DNA of 64,000 bases from Amyelois transitella (GCF_032362555.1 NC_083523.1:5307501-5371500); one strand, 5' to 3'. Counted from the stretch's first letter, positions 30,461 through 46,700 are shown. Notes: generated by a model not told the origin, from the sequence alone. Made by a program: numbers and translations.

Positions 30461-32702
30461 TACATACATAAATAAAATCACGCCTCTTTTCCGGAGGGGT
30501 AGGCAGAGACTACCTCTTTCCACTTGCCACGATCTCTGCGTACTTCTTTCGCTTCATCCGCATTCATAACTCTCTTCATGCAAGCTCGGCGGTTTCGGGT
30601 ACTTTTGACCTGACCCTTTACCAGGACGTCCTTAATTTGATCAAGATACGTTCGTCTAGGTCTTCCCACTCCGACCTTTCCCTCCACACTCTTCTTGTAT
30701 ATCTGCTTAGTCATCCCGCTTTCATTCATCCTCTCCACATGACCGAACCATCTCAACATACCCTTTTCTATTCCTGTAACTACATCTTCTTTCACATCAC
30801 AACATTTCCTTATCACGATGTTCCTTATCCGGTCACTCAATTTCACACCCATCATACTCCTTAACGCTCTCTTTTCCACTGCATTTATTCTGTTTTCGTG
30901 CTTCTTTTGCCATACCCAACTTTCACTCCCATACATTAATGTCGGGACCAACACGCCCCTATACTGGCTGTGGCCAGTCGAGCCTTTTTGGATAGTTTCT
31001 GACTGCTCATAAAGGCATGCAAAGCTCCATTCACCATGTTCCCCGCGTTCACTCTCCTTTCAATATCACTATCACACTTGCCATCTGATGTAAACTTTGA
31101 TCCTAGATATACAAACTCTTTCACTTGCTCAACTTTTTCTCCTCCAATCAAAATATTACATGCTGTCATTTCTTTCTCCATTTCAAAAACCAGTGTTTTA
31201 GTTTTACTTACGTTCACTTTCATTCCTTTCTCTTTTAAAGCTTCACGCATACAGTTTACCATCTCCTGTAATTCTTCCGCTGATGACGCCAGTATAACCT
31301 GATCGTCGGCATAGAGCAGACATTTGTCGAGTTACTCATTCATCCTTAATCCAATTTCGGGCTCTTTCAAATCTGTCAAACTATCCATAAATAGGTTGAA
31401 CAGCCACAGAACAGAACAGTTGCGGCGACGCAACACATCCTTGCCTAACGCCTTTCTCAATCTTAAACCACTCAGTGTGCGCTCCGTTTATCCTGACACA
31501 AGCACTCGAATCCTCATATAAGGATTTCAGTGCTCGTATTAAAAAACTGCTCACCCCATGTATAGAAAGTGCTGACCAAATTCATTCCTCTTAACTCTGT
31601 CATAGGCCTTTTCCAGATCTACGAATGAGCAATAGACTTTATAGAATAGTGGTACGATAACATTCTTACACCAATCTTTTGGTACTCGGCCGCTTCTCCA
31701 ACACAAATTGAAAAGGCAGTACAACTGACTAGCTACTACGCCTTTTCCTGCTTTTAGCATCTCGACCGACACTATCATACCCAGCAGCCTTACCCGCTTT
31801 CATACTCTTCTCTTAAGTGCTTCCACAATTTCGAACATTTCAATTTCGCCTTCCATCTCATTCTCTTTTTCTTCGCTAAATCAGAAATCTTTATAATTTC
31901 CTTCCTTTTTTTCAAATTAACTTTCAAAATAGTCCTTCCATATCTTTAGCACACATTCTTCTCCTTTCACAACGCTACCATCCTGGCAACTGATCCTAGT
32001 CATCTCTCTGGTTATAGTTTTTCCTCGGAATGATCTTACGGATTTCCAGAATACTTTCAGATTTGACTGAAAGTCTTATGATAGCCTTTTATCAAATTCC
32101 TCTTTATACTCTTCTTTCTTTCTATTCACAGCTTTCTTAACCAAATCTTGTTATTTTTTTATATTCCTTACGTGCTTCATTCACATCTTCATCCATGACC
32201 TTTTGCATTCTTAAGTTAGCTTTTACTGCAAACAAATCCAGCCATGCTTTCTTTTTTCTCGCACAAGTCTTGCACATCTTTACTCATCCACGCACTTTTG
32301 TGATTTTGTTTCTTTTCTTCTTATACTTACACCACACACTTCAACAGCTACTTTTACAATTTTTCTTCAACCTTTATCTACAATCACAAAGTCTATCATA
32401 CTTTTTAAAATACCTTCCACTCTTGTGTAGGTGTGGATCTTTTTATGTCGAAACATTGAGTTCGACACAAAAAGATCCCACTCTAGACAAATTTCTAATA
32501 CACTTCTTCCATTATCATTCATCTTTTCGTCACCAAACGCAACAAACACCTTTTCATATCCATCACGCTTTACAACCCCACCCATCCATTAAAATAACAC
32601 GTAGCATAATAATCTTTTCATTTGGCTTGGTAACTTTTAATACTTCTCTTACACTATTCCAGAACTCCTCGTTTTCTCTTTTTGCTGTTGTTGTACCCCT
32701 CT
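30461..32702 (-). mobile_element. Broken LINE, endonuclease end through reverse transcriptase and 3' tail
   Basis: Read on the minus strand it runs from the endonuclease region (RDGYEKVFVAFGDEKMNDNG, SMIDFVIVDKG) through the polymerase. Motif A is FVDLEKAYDRV and the catalytic box is LLYADDQVILASS. The C-terminus is LMYGSESWVWQKK, MLRWFGHVERMNESGMTK, RRACMKRVMNADEAKEVR and VSAYPSGKEA, then a stop and a TTATTTATGTATGTAATTA-like tail. The frame is interrupted several times, so the copy is dead. The clade is uncertain, though the C-terminus is a common insect type. Confidence 0.8.
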
Positions 32703-33840
32703 ATTTTTTTATTATTTGGTTTCTTTTCACTAAAAACATTATCAATACATTTAGCATGTGGCAATGAAGCGGGTTGGTTCCAAGAACGCATTATCTAAGT
32801 TAAAACATTTAAGTAGGTTACGAAACTGTGTTGTCACTGTGGAGCTAACTAATAGGTCAATGTTAAAATCACAGCAAACAATTACTTTCTTATTACTTTT
32901 TGCAACTACTCTTAGAACTTCCTCCATTGCAGCGCAGGAACACTTTCTACCAGTGGAAAGAGCACAAAGAGCAGTTTTGAAAGTACTCATGTCTGTGCCA
33001 ATTCGTCATCCAACTGCGCTACTTCATTTCAAAACTAAGACCCTAAGCTTACGCAAGCTCTTCATATATAATGTTGTTCGCAGGTTTCACCGTCATTCTG
33101 CACAAACCTTACTGTCTGACACTAGAAGATATCGGTTTAATGTACCCCTATGTAAGACTCGCTTTGCTCAAAGATTATACAACTTTCTAGCCCCAAGAAT
33201 ATATACCATCCTTCAAAACAGATTAAATATTATTAAGTACACTAACAAACAATTAAAAGATAAGTAATTTAACTATTTACTCCATCTAAATGAATATGAT
33301 ATAGATCACCTCTTGACACCATTAAAATAATGAAAAAAAAACCAAAACACATATTAACAAAAACAAAATAAAATAAAAATAAGGCATAAGGCTCCCCAAC
33401 GCAAGAGAAATATAAATTTAAATAAAGAAAAAAAAATCACTTTCTTATGCACGAATATTTATATATGCGTTTGTGTCTATATGTACCTATGTATGCCCTT
33501 AAATATTTTTTTTTTATATTGTATGTTCCTATATTGTTTATCTTATACACCCAACGCAAGCATCTCGGTTCTATAGATATAATTATATGTGTGTGAACTG
33601 AGTTCAAAGATATATGTCACAATTTGTTAAAATTATAATAGAAGCCTTATCTAGGATGTGGAGACCTGGTGTCTTGTACGACAGGCAGTTTAAGCCTATT
33701 TCAAGCGCCAGTCTTCACAAAATTTACAGTAATTACCTATTTTATTAAAAGTAGTAGTATAAGTGTTAACCCTGTTACTTGCATGCACCAAATGTAAAAA
33801 TTTTGTGAAAAAATAAATAAAATTATTATTATTTATTTAT
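32703..33840 (+). mobile_element. LINE copy with an inverted 5' segment
   Basis: From 32936 to about 33840 the plus strand carries a LINE polymerase C-terminus (PVERAQRAVLKVLMSVPIRH, RKLFIYNVVRRFHR, RFAQRLYNFLAPRIY) and a 3' UTR ending in (ATT)n. From 32703 to 32935 the minus strand instead carries an endonuclease piece (VIVCCDFNIDLL, LLKCFNLDNAFLEPTRFI, then CIDNVF in a shifted frame). An inverted 5' part joined to a direct 3' part is the product expected from twin priming. That both halves come from one family is inferred. Confidence 0.65.
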
Positions 33841-34139
33841 TACATTCAGGAAATTAATAAAACTATTATTGAGTGGACTATAAATACAAATAACAATGTG
33901 TTCCTCAAGTTCGGCACAAGATACCTCAACACTAATACAAACAGACCTATGGTTTAGTTTAAATCACGTGTTGCGTCCACAGAATCATCATTACAAAAAT
34001 TTGATGATTCTGTCGATTTTGACAGATTATGTAAAGAAATGTAAAGAATCGTTTACCACAATGTAAACCCGTCAGTTCTTTTATGTTGTTTGCTAACAAA
34101 GTAGCAATTCTATTTTTATAAAATCTTAAAATATAAACA

Positions 34140-36191
34140 TTATCGTGGAGGATTACTTGAGCATGATGGTTGATCAGTGGTAGTTGTAATGTCCATTAAT
34201 GCAGATGGGGATGGATGGTCTGCCTGAAAGAGAAAAAAATTGAAGATTTAACAAATGACATGGTTACAAGTAATAATAAGTAGGTAGGTAAAATAGAAAC
34301 ATGGACTCAAATGTTTGGTAAATTGTTAATCTATAAGTATTTTTTTTGTAACTTAAAAGTTTTTATTGTACACCAACAGACACCCACGCTTTTGCCCATG
34401 GTACACACATAATAAGTTACTTGGGGATAACGCAGCTTTCTAGCATTAAAATAATTTTTATAATTGGACCCGTAGTTTTAGAGCTTATTCATGTAAAAAC
34501 AATCACATCTTTTCATTTTATAACATTGTAAAGAAAAATATCATAATAACATTAAGGAACACTCATCACACCACCAGCCTCATCACCAGTGTTTGTGATA
34601 GGTTGTGATAATCCAGTGATTGTGGTAGATTAAAATGTGGACATCCTGCAACTCAAAATTTTTTTATGGAGGCCTGCGACTACTTTTTATAAGATATTTT
34701 GTGAGTACTAGAACAAAATTTGTTCCGATTAATATAAAAATACATTTCCGTCAAAATTGAAATAAGAAAATTAGTAAGTATCAGAACAAAATTGCAGAAA
34801 AAAGGCTTATTATGTTTTCTATGAGTTGACAAAAGTACATGAGACTTCATGTACTTTTGTCACAATCACAACACGTCATGCTAAATAATAATATCAGTCA
34901 AAATAGAAATTGTGAAGTATATGGTAATCAGAATAATCGGTCAACAGTTACAGGGTAAAATTTAAATAACTTCATTGGATCCAAAAAAAATAGATTGACA
35001 CATTATTTACCTTTGCAAATATTGTTGGGTTAGCATCATCTCTCAATCTAACTATATTTAAAGTTTTATTGAATGCACTCTCTTCAAAGTGCATTGAGCT
35101 AACATAGGTAGATGTCTTTTGTTCCCGGCCGGATATTTTGTATGCCAATTATTTGTAGCCATTCCCTTCGCCGAGATTCGTTCCTTGGTAAACTAAAACA
35201 AGAAAAAAATACAATATCATAACTTAGCCCCTTATCTATACTAATACTATACATATACATACTATTATAAAGCTGAAGAGTTTGTTTACGCGCTAATCTC
35301 AGGAACTACTGGTTCCAATTGAAAAATTATTTTTGTGTTCAATAGACCATTTATCGAGGAAGGCTATAGGCTATAAAACATCACGCTGCAACTATTAGAA
35401 GCGAAGAAATAATGGAAAATGTGAAAAAAACGGGGAAAATTACTCATTTTGAGGGCTTCCGCTGCAAAAACGGTTCAAGATACCAAAAATATATGTATGA
35501 AAGAATTATTCCTCTTGTAATAATCTAAAAAAATGTCCGCGACAGTATATGTCTATCTTTTAAGATAAACTCACTAGAACCGTTCTTATGGTAACCAAAT
35601 TTGGTCGAAATTAATGCATTATTTGTTAAGAGTTGTATCAACGTAATAATATTAATCTTTATCCAAATAAATGTATTGTTGCTTATGAGTACTTAATTGT
35701 GAACAAAATTGTCTTGGACATCACTTAATTTCAATGAACATCATAGAATATATAACAATTTAAAAATAAAAAATGTTTAGGCTATATAACATCACGCTGC
35801 AACTATAAGAAGCAAAGAATTAATGGAAAATGTGAAAAAAAAACGGGGAAAATTATTTGTCCTTGAGGGCTTTCATGATGTCCAAATAACTATTCCACGC
35901 GGACGAAGTCGCGGGCACAGCTAGTTTATCGATAAGATTCTATGTTCGATGATGTTCAACACTAGCACACGTGTTTATGTTTTCGATGTGAATGAAATAT
36001 TGAGAATATTACAATTTTTTAAAGCTCACAACAAAGAAGATTAAAAGTAATAAGGTTTTTAAACACATTTCATTAAATACACTGTATGATAGACAATAAT
36101 TTAACCAAATATTAACCACTTACCGGTGAAAGGTTAAATTCGGCCTATTTTTGCTTTGGCATAAGCCACAATATGCTATTGAACACTTCAT
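34140..36191 (-). pseudogene. Short THAP-domain protein gene with a frameshift in exon 2
   Basis: The three exons on the minus strand are 36191-36124 (MKCSIAYCGLCQSKNRPNLT, FHR), 35192-35011 and 34223-34140. Exon 1 supplies the C-x-Y-C start of a C2CH zinc finger. Exon 2 supplies LPRNESRRREWLQIIG and then, in another frame, SMHFEESAFNKT and RLRDDANPTIF, the AVPTIF-like end of the THAP fold. Exon 3 adds a short Ser/Thr-rich tail ending SSNPPR. All four splice sites are canonical and exons 1-2 and 2-3 join in phase with their own side. Exon 2 is 182 nt where an in-frame exon would be 183 or 180, and an in-frame TAG follows IYLC. THAP domains bind DNA, and many are derived from P-element-like transposases. 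It is either a recent pseudogene or carries a sequencing error. Confidence 0.65.
35235..35924 (+). mobile_element. Helitron-like element with an internal duplication
   Basis: It begins TCTATACTAATAC and ends CACGCGGACGAAGTCGCGGG then CACAGCTAG, between A (35234) and T (35925). These are Helitron-type ends and target. Internal segments 35368-35460 and 35779-35872 are near copies (shared words AACATCACGCTGCAACTA, AATGGAAAATGTGAAAAAAA, CGGGGAAAATTA). It lies in intron 1 of the THAP gene, opposite to it. No Rep/helicase coding sequence, so it is non-autonomous. Confidence 0.7.
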
Positions 36192-37660
36192 TTGTTGTTT
36201 ATTAACGATTAATATAAGCACAACTTGGTAAACAGTAGAAAAACACGGGATTTCCTCGGAAAAACGTAAAATCCTCACGGTGATAACTTCCACGAGTAAG
36301 CTAAGCGGGCTACTTAAGATGGCGGTGCTCCAGCACAAACACATCGAAGCCAATGAAGAGGGTGCTGATAAAAGAGTGTAAACGTTTTTTCTCCCGTTAA
36401 ACCACTGTTGTGAGAAAGAGACAGATATATCAGTTTTTATTTCTGAGTCAAGTTGAACAATTAGGGCACCTCCATAGAATATTATTTCATTGCTCCTGAC
36501 TCACTAAGACTTCGAGCAACTTCCGACTCACTGGAAGACAACTGGCACTTGCAAGCTACTGAAGCACAGATTGCACAGCAAGATCAAGACTTCAGATCTT
36601 CGGTCTTGGAAGGGGAGTACTGTGGCGACATCTATACGCCACTAGTCACAAAAACAAAATCACGCGACGCTATCAGTCCTTCTACACACACATCTTACTG
36701 AAAAAGAAATTATACTAACGGCACATGGATTTTTCATCTAAGTAAAACTTAAATACTCATACTTCCAAATGGGAGCCAAAAACTAGCTGTCATTTTGTGT
36801 AAAACATACTAAGGAAAGACCTTTCTCCAGGTGTGTGGTACCTGCGAAACCGCGGCTCCAACGATGTTAAGTTGGAGGTTGTATTTATGCTCCAATCCGT
36901 GAAATCTTTGTTTGCGCGATTTCTTATCTTCGCTGCCATTGGCTGAGCGAGCACGTCGATTTATTCGCTATGATTGACAGATGGTGTGTGACGTTAGTGC
37001 TGTCGCCACAATACCTACTACCACCCAAGACCCAGAGGTTTGAAGTCTAGATCTCACTGTGCTATCTGTGTGCGTCTGTAACTTGGAAGTCAGTTTTCTC
37101 CTAGTGAGTTCAGAGTTTAACAGGTCGTGACAAAATCCACAAACTTTGTTGATTTTAATTTTTCCGTAATAACGTATTTATTTCTTCATACTTAATCTAA
37201 TAAAACAGTAAAAATATTTTGTCTGTACATTTAGTATTTTTGACTGAAATGGAAAGAGGGACACTTAAAATGAATAATAGAAAGCAAAAATATTTTTTTT
37301 TTATTTCTTGTCTATCTGTCTGTCTGTCGGTATGTATGATCACGATTATCTCCGAAAGTACTGAACCGATTTACTTAAAACTCACCAATTGCTTTGTTTT
37401 AACTCAGAAGAACATTTAAAGTTTGTTTTATCAAAATCGGTTCGCTAAAAAAAAGATATCGACATTTGAATGAACTCAAGGCATGAGTTTGCCTGAAAAT
37501 AAGTTACGAAATTTAAAATTTTAAGTCATTTATCATTGTACGACAGCATAATACCCTATAACATAAATATGAGTGAAAATCAGTTTGATAATAGGTATTC
37601 TGGTTTTGCCGCACGTAACATGCGTAATTCTCACGTAAAAAGATTTTTGGTTTGTTAGTC
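36192..37660. other. Intergenic, no gene recognised
   Basis: A GC-richer patch around 36290-36360 is a plausible THAP-gene promoter. TGTGGCGACA at 36622 and TGTCGCCACA at 37002 form an inverted pair about 390 bp apart, which may mark the ends of an old mobile element. The 37230-37480 stretch has simple CTGT repeats and no coding signal. Confidence 0.35.
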
Positions 37661-37667
37661 TACTTTA

Positions 37668-37831
37668 GTACCGTGTGGTTCCCGGCACCAATACAAAAAA
37701 GAATAGGACCACTCCATCTCTTTCCCATGGATGTCGTAAAAGGCGACTAAGGGATAGGCTTACAAACTTGGTATTCTTTTTTTCATTTTTGATTCAGTCT
37801 TTTCAAGCCTGTTGGCTCTGTCTACCCCGTG
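37668..37831 (+). repeat. GGCACC-head SINE, shortened copy with perfect 12-bp target-site duplication
   Basis: The head is GTACCGTGTGGTTCCCGGCA and the core CATCTCTTTCCCATGGATGT. The copy lacks most of the middle and ends at CTGTCTACCCCGTG, without the usual GGGATATAGACGTG tail. TAGTCTACTTTA is repeated exactly at 37656-37667 and 37832-37843. Confidence 0.75.
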
Positions 37832-37844
37832 TAGTCTACTTTAA

Positions 37845-40739
<2,895 letters not shown>

Positions 40740-43700
40740 ATGGGAAGGTCCAGATTCCCAGGCAAACCGCTCAAATTCCATAACAGAAAGCGTATTAGTG
40801 TTTTATCGGGCGCTGTTTATCATGAAACTGCTCCAGAGAATCAGCCGCCCGCCCGTGGCTCGACGGCCACTGATTTTGTTGGGGAGAAAGAGGTAAAGAA
40901 TGTTTCCAGTATTATCATTATTTTGCTTTGTTTATTTCACAATAAACAACTTTGATACGGAACTGTTGTTTTACGTAATAACTATGAGAGTGTAAAACAT
41001 CGGACGGAACGTCAATTCCATTGCGTCAAGTACATTTTACATGTACCTACGTACCTACTTTGAGTTTGACATTTCACAAAATTAATTTCCTATCATTTAT
41101 TTCATAAAAATATATATTTATATATATAAAGCCTCGTCAATGCTTATTATGATGGATCTCTTTCGATCGAACAGTTTTAGTTTTGTTTACCAATACATAT
41201 GCCTAGGAACAGACCACATAACCTTTAAATATATTGACAACTCTACACTCCATTGTTCTTGTGAATGAGTCTGTTTTTTACCCATATAATATCTAAATTA
41301 GCCTGGATGATAACATAAAAAGTTAACCTAACCTTGAGTTTAGTTGGCTTTATTAGGTAGTCTTAAGTTGTTTCAGTTTTTGCCCTATTTTGACTAGTGC
41401 CTAATAATTATTAGTTCCGGGCTTTTAAGCAACACAATTCAGGATGTGTTTGGGAATACGCTCAGATGATGTTATTCTGAGAAATGATTTGACATAGGTA
41501 TTATTACTTGATGTCTGTAGGGTTGCTAGGCGACTGGCTAAAGTCAAAGTCAGGGATTTGTTGATTGCTTGTTCGGTCAACATTTACGGTGTCTGGCCGT
41601 TAGCCGTGGTGTCTTTTGTTAGGCTTTAACTTTTTATATTCTAGATCAAGACTCAGAGCACCATTGGTTTAGACCAATAAAGCTAACAAAAAAATGGAAG
41701 CAAAAATATTTTTCTTTTTCGTAATTTGACTTTCTACTATATCTGAACTTTTATTAGTCAATGTTTTTACCACCACATATTGGATTCACATTTAAATTAT
41801 TTACATCTAACTCTACATACATACATACATGGAATCACATCTATTTCTCTTGCGGGGCAGACAGAGTCCACAGTCTTGAAAAGAACTGATAGGCCATATT
41901 CTCCTTCTTCTATTATTAAGCCCAACAGCTAATGTTGGACTTAATGATAAAATTAATATTCATATAATGACAGGCCTGTCGCCCAAAAGAAGAATCCTTA
42001 CTTTATGAGCTAATCCCTTAATCATATACTAATTCTAACTCATAAAATCCTGGAAGTTGTTAAAGTCCAGCCATTTCTTTAAATTTAAATATTTTTTTTT
42101 CACCTTTCCTTAAATTTGCAACATAAGTGATTTTTACTTGTCTGTAGTTATGTTCCTAGTGATATAATTATACACCATAACATAGTTATTAGAAAGCTAT
42201 TCATTACTATCTAACTAGGAATATAATTAGTAAATGGGTAAAGTTCAGTGAAATGATTATAATAATATATTAAGTTATAATAATATTGAAATAAAAAAAA
42301 ATTAAAAGTAATATTATATTTGTTTTTATTTTTATATTAATACAAAATCAACTTCATGTAAACTGCAATTTATTAAAACAGTAGTTTGCACTAAGACACC
42401 CTTTTAGGATACAGTGTTATTCATATTATGATTGTCGTTTTTCTTAGCTTTCACATTTAGATAAAACTGCAAATAATATCACTGGGTTATGAGGAACCGA
42501 ATAATATATGCTTTCATCAATTAACCTATACCAGTACCCATAAAGATTTTGCATTTGATATTTTTATAATTACCTGCCTGCCTGACTATGGGAATATATT
42601 ATATTATTTCTATAACAAATTTTACAGTTTCTTAATATGCATAGGTCTTATTAAAGACATCCAGATATAATATTTTGTGTTATAAAACAGTTAAATATTG
42701 GTTATCATTTAATCATTATGCTTTTAGGAGGAAGAAAAGAAAGAAAACAATAATGAGAGTGAGATAAATGACACTAGTAACAATAAAGTGATTGAGAATC
42801 CTATACCTTCGTTAACAAAGGACAGTGAAGACCAAGAACTCTCTAAATCACCAGTGCGCACAAGATCACAAAATAAAATGGAGCCAACAAAGGGAGATAA
42901 ACCAAAACCAGTGAAGAAAACAGTCACTTTTGGCACTGTCGAAAGCTGTGATGATATCTATCTCCCACTGAAGAAAATACCAAAACATCATGCACCCCTT
43001 GTTCCAATCATTAAAAAGAAATCTGCTTTAAAACCAATGGAATACTCCAGCATTCTCAAACCTGCTAAGTTGACAGACTTGAGTTCAAAGTCCTCTTTAG
43101 ATCATCAGGAAGGATATCTTAGAAAGAATTTGCATCCATTATCTAAACCAATGAACAAATTTTCACAATTTACTGAAAGCCGCTGCATGTCACCACCACC
43201 CAGGAACACATCACCAGTAGATAAGGAAAGTGGATCTTCAAAGTTTGTCTTACCAGCTAGGAGCAGTCACTCCTCAAGGGTGATAAAGCCTAATAAAAGA
43301 TTTATTGATGGAGAAGAACAAGCAACTATCGCAAGCAGCATATCATCAGGGAAAGTTCTGAAGAAACCAAAATTAAAGAGGTTAGTTTTCAATAACTTAC
43401 ATGATGATGATGATACACCAGAAGATGACCAAGATAAAACAAAACAACAGTCTCTAAAATCATCCAACCTCTTCAAAGATAAAACTACAAATTCTTTCTC
43501 TGGTCTTAGCACTGGCCCCAGAAAATCAATGCATGATCTGTTCTCCTATGAAAAAGAACCTGAATATTCTCAGGACGAGAATTCAAACCTGGAAGGTCTG
43601 GAAAAGTTAAAAACATCAGATAAGGAGGAAAGAACAGGGCATGCAATGAGGAAATTGATGGACATATCAGATGCCAGTAGTTCAAGTAGTACTAGTAGTG

Positions 43701-46700
43701 GTTCAGAATCTGAAGAAAGTTGGGAAAGTGATAGTCCTGGTGGGAGTGGGGATGAAGAAGAGAGGCCAGCGCCACCCAGTCCTGAGAAAGAAAAGACTTC
43801 TGCTTCTCAGTTGCTTAGAGGGAAGGTGATAATCAGGGAAGCCCGGCTACAACTGAACCCTCCTGCTCAATCAACTTCTGGTCTTGATGGGCCCTTCTCT
43901 ACAACAACGACATGTTCATGTAAGTAACATTAAATTTTTAAAATATCCCTTTCTACTAAGAGATCCAAATTATTTTAAGTAATTTCAAAAGAATAAGAAT
44001 TTCCAATACAATATTTTTAAGGAATACTTTAAAAGTACTGTATCACATCATCATAATATTTTGTAATGTTTAATGTTATTGTAAATGATCATGTGTTGTC
44101 AACTATTATAAATGTCATGTCAATAATTTTTTAGCTCCCAACCCACCAACAACTGTCACATGTGGAGTATGTGGTGCAGTTCGTTTCTACAGGTTTGTGA
44201 AACAAGCCAGGAAGTTTGGGATATACTCCTGTGAGTCTTGTCGAAAGTTCATTTCAAAGATGTTGAAGAAAGAAAAGATGTCCCAACGAACTGGACCATT
44301 TGTTATGCAGTGCTTGCAGGGTGAAGGTTTGTATTATTTAGAAGTTCACTTTTTGTTTTACATTGCATCACATGTATTGAATAAAGGAACACATCCATTT
44401 TTCTTTCTTCAGGAAATTGCCATGTACCACCCATAGTTAGATCCCAGCAATGGAAGCTGCTAAGGTGTACCAACCAAGCCCGTTGTCCAGCCTGTTGGTT
44501 GAAAATGTGTCTGAAGGCATTCCAAGTGCCACCCAGTATAAAAGCCGGTTTGACAGCAATGTTGCCGCCTTTCATGAGGTCTGGAGTGAAGCCAGTTGGG
44601 CCTTTAACACAAGTGAACCCATTGAGGATTGGCTCCAACAATTCTACAGTACCAGTGTTTGCATTGCCTAGTACAGAAAATGAGAAACTCTTTACAAGTT
44701 TAAAATCATCCAAAAAGTCTTCTGAAGAGGTTGAAAGGGTTGAGGTAAATTTATTTAATGAAAACAAACTTGTATATTCAATCTAAGTTGTTTTTTATAA
44801 AATAACATTGATTAATGTCGTATTCTTTCAGGAGAAGCTTCAGAAAGACACATCTTCTGAGGAAGTACTTAGCAAAGAGTTAAGCGCAAACAGGAAACGT
44901 CGCATATCAAGGACCAAAGTAAGAAAGAAAGATAAGAGTGAATCCAAACAAACTGAAGATCCCAAACGGCAGAAGGTAGAACTCAAAGGACCTAGAGTTA
45001 AACATGTTTGTCGAAGTGCTTCAATAGTGTTGGGCCAGCCTATAGCAACATTCCCGACGCAAGAAGAGAAAGATAAGGAAAAAGTCACAGATGATGATCA
45101 GATGTCAATTGATAAAGATTCAGCAACACCAGACTTGTCAAGTTGTGAATCTGAACCAGACACCGAAAACAAGGTACCATTGGTTACCTTGGAGACACCA
45201 GAAACTGATAAAGATATAGAAGTTGAAATCACAGCAGAAACTAAAAAGAGAAAGGTGGAGATACCGATTAAGGCACAAAAAATAGAGTCTAGTGAGGATG
45301 AAACTGTTATGGACCTTGTGCCTAAGAAGACTGTTGTGAAACCTCTATCAAATGTTACCAATGTGAGATTTCTTTTCTTTACTTTCTTGGTTTATCGTGT
45401 TTTAACACTTAAATGATATTTTAGAAATTGAAACCTCTCTCATATATTATTAATACATAATCATTATATTTTTCATAGATTCTAAGTTTAATTATTTGTG
45501 TACAGGTACGAGGAAGATCCCAAAAATGTGGACAAAACAGATCGGAGTTGATTTGTGTTGACTTCTGGGAAAGTTACGATCCAGATGAAGTGTGCAGTTC
45601 TGGTTTTGGTTTGATTGGGACTGCTTCTTTCACTGTTGCCAGGCTGTGTTTCCTATGCGGAAGTGCCGGGAAAGAAAAGGTTCTATTCTTTTTGAAACAG
45701 ATTTAAATATGTATTTGTTCTGGTTATACCCATGGGAGTGAGCGAGCCCATTGGCGGCAAATGTATGCTAGTTGTTATATTACAGTGCTGCACTTCTGAT
45801 ACTTTTCACTAGGGAAAGTCACATAGGGATAGTCCTTTTTTGTTATGTTTTTGTTTTCTATTTGTGTGCCAGATATTTACAAGTAGTTGTGCCGTTAGGA
45901 ACACATATTTATTCGGGTGTCACAACTAGTTGTTCATGACAGATGGTCATTAAAAAAAACATCACATCAAACAATCACTCTTTTAATATAATATTTTAAA
46001 ATAATAATACATTTCACAAATTGATGTAGGTACGACAGCAAAAACCTTAAAAACATTTTTGAATTCGCCTATCTCACATAGATGATCGCCTGTTGGAGTT
46101 GCTGCGAGTGGTACCACTCTTGGTGTGCGGAAGAGGCCGGCGGCGGGGCGGGCTGGACTTGCGGCCGGTGCGTGGTGTGCGCGGCGTGCGAGAGACCGGC
46201 CGCCCGCCGCAGCTGCAGGAGTTGCGGCCGACATTACCACGCCGGCTGTCTGCCCGCCGCGCCGCAGGATCATCGTAGCGACTATACGCAGGTACTTCTA
46301 TATACAGTGAATGGAGGTCCCACTCTAACATATCCTCATCTTTTATGTCAATAAACGCAACACAAAGAAAAATAACTTCTCCGTCCTATTTAGGGACAAT
46401 CCGATATATAGATTTTCGTGTTGTGTGTGTGTTTAATTAAAAGAAACATTTCAATGTCATCTTTTAGGCAAGGAGCTTACTGCACTACGTATTATTACTG
46501 TCACTTATTTGCAACTCAGGTCCATCATCAATCAAGCTGAACGCCTTCGAATCTTTTCGAGACTTCTCTGTCTAACCGGTACAAAATAAAAACGCTTTTT
46601 ATGTGTTTATTGACGCGAAATGTGTAAGTGGCTGAATGGTGAAAGATTCAATGCTTAGTGCCTTTTATAAGATTACCGTAGTGAGTTACTCTCAGTAAAT

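Noticed and set aside
32195-32767. 190-codon plus-strand frame in the LINE region
   Set aside because: It runs opposite to the broken LINE. Its Phe/His/Ser content mirrors LINE coding sequence on the minus strand.
36620-37014. Possible LTR or inverted-repeat element bounded by TGTGGCGACA and TGTCGCCACA
   Set aside because: The ends are inverted rather than direct, no target-site duplication was found, and no element coding sequence lies between. Not called.
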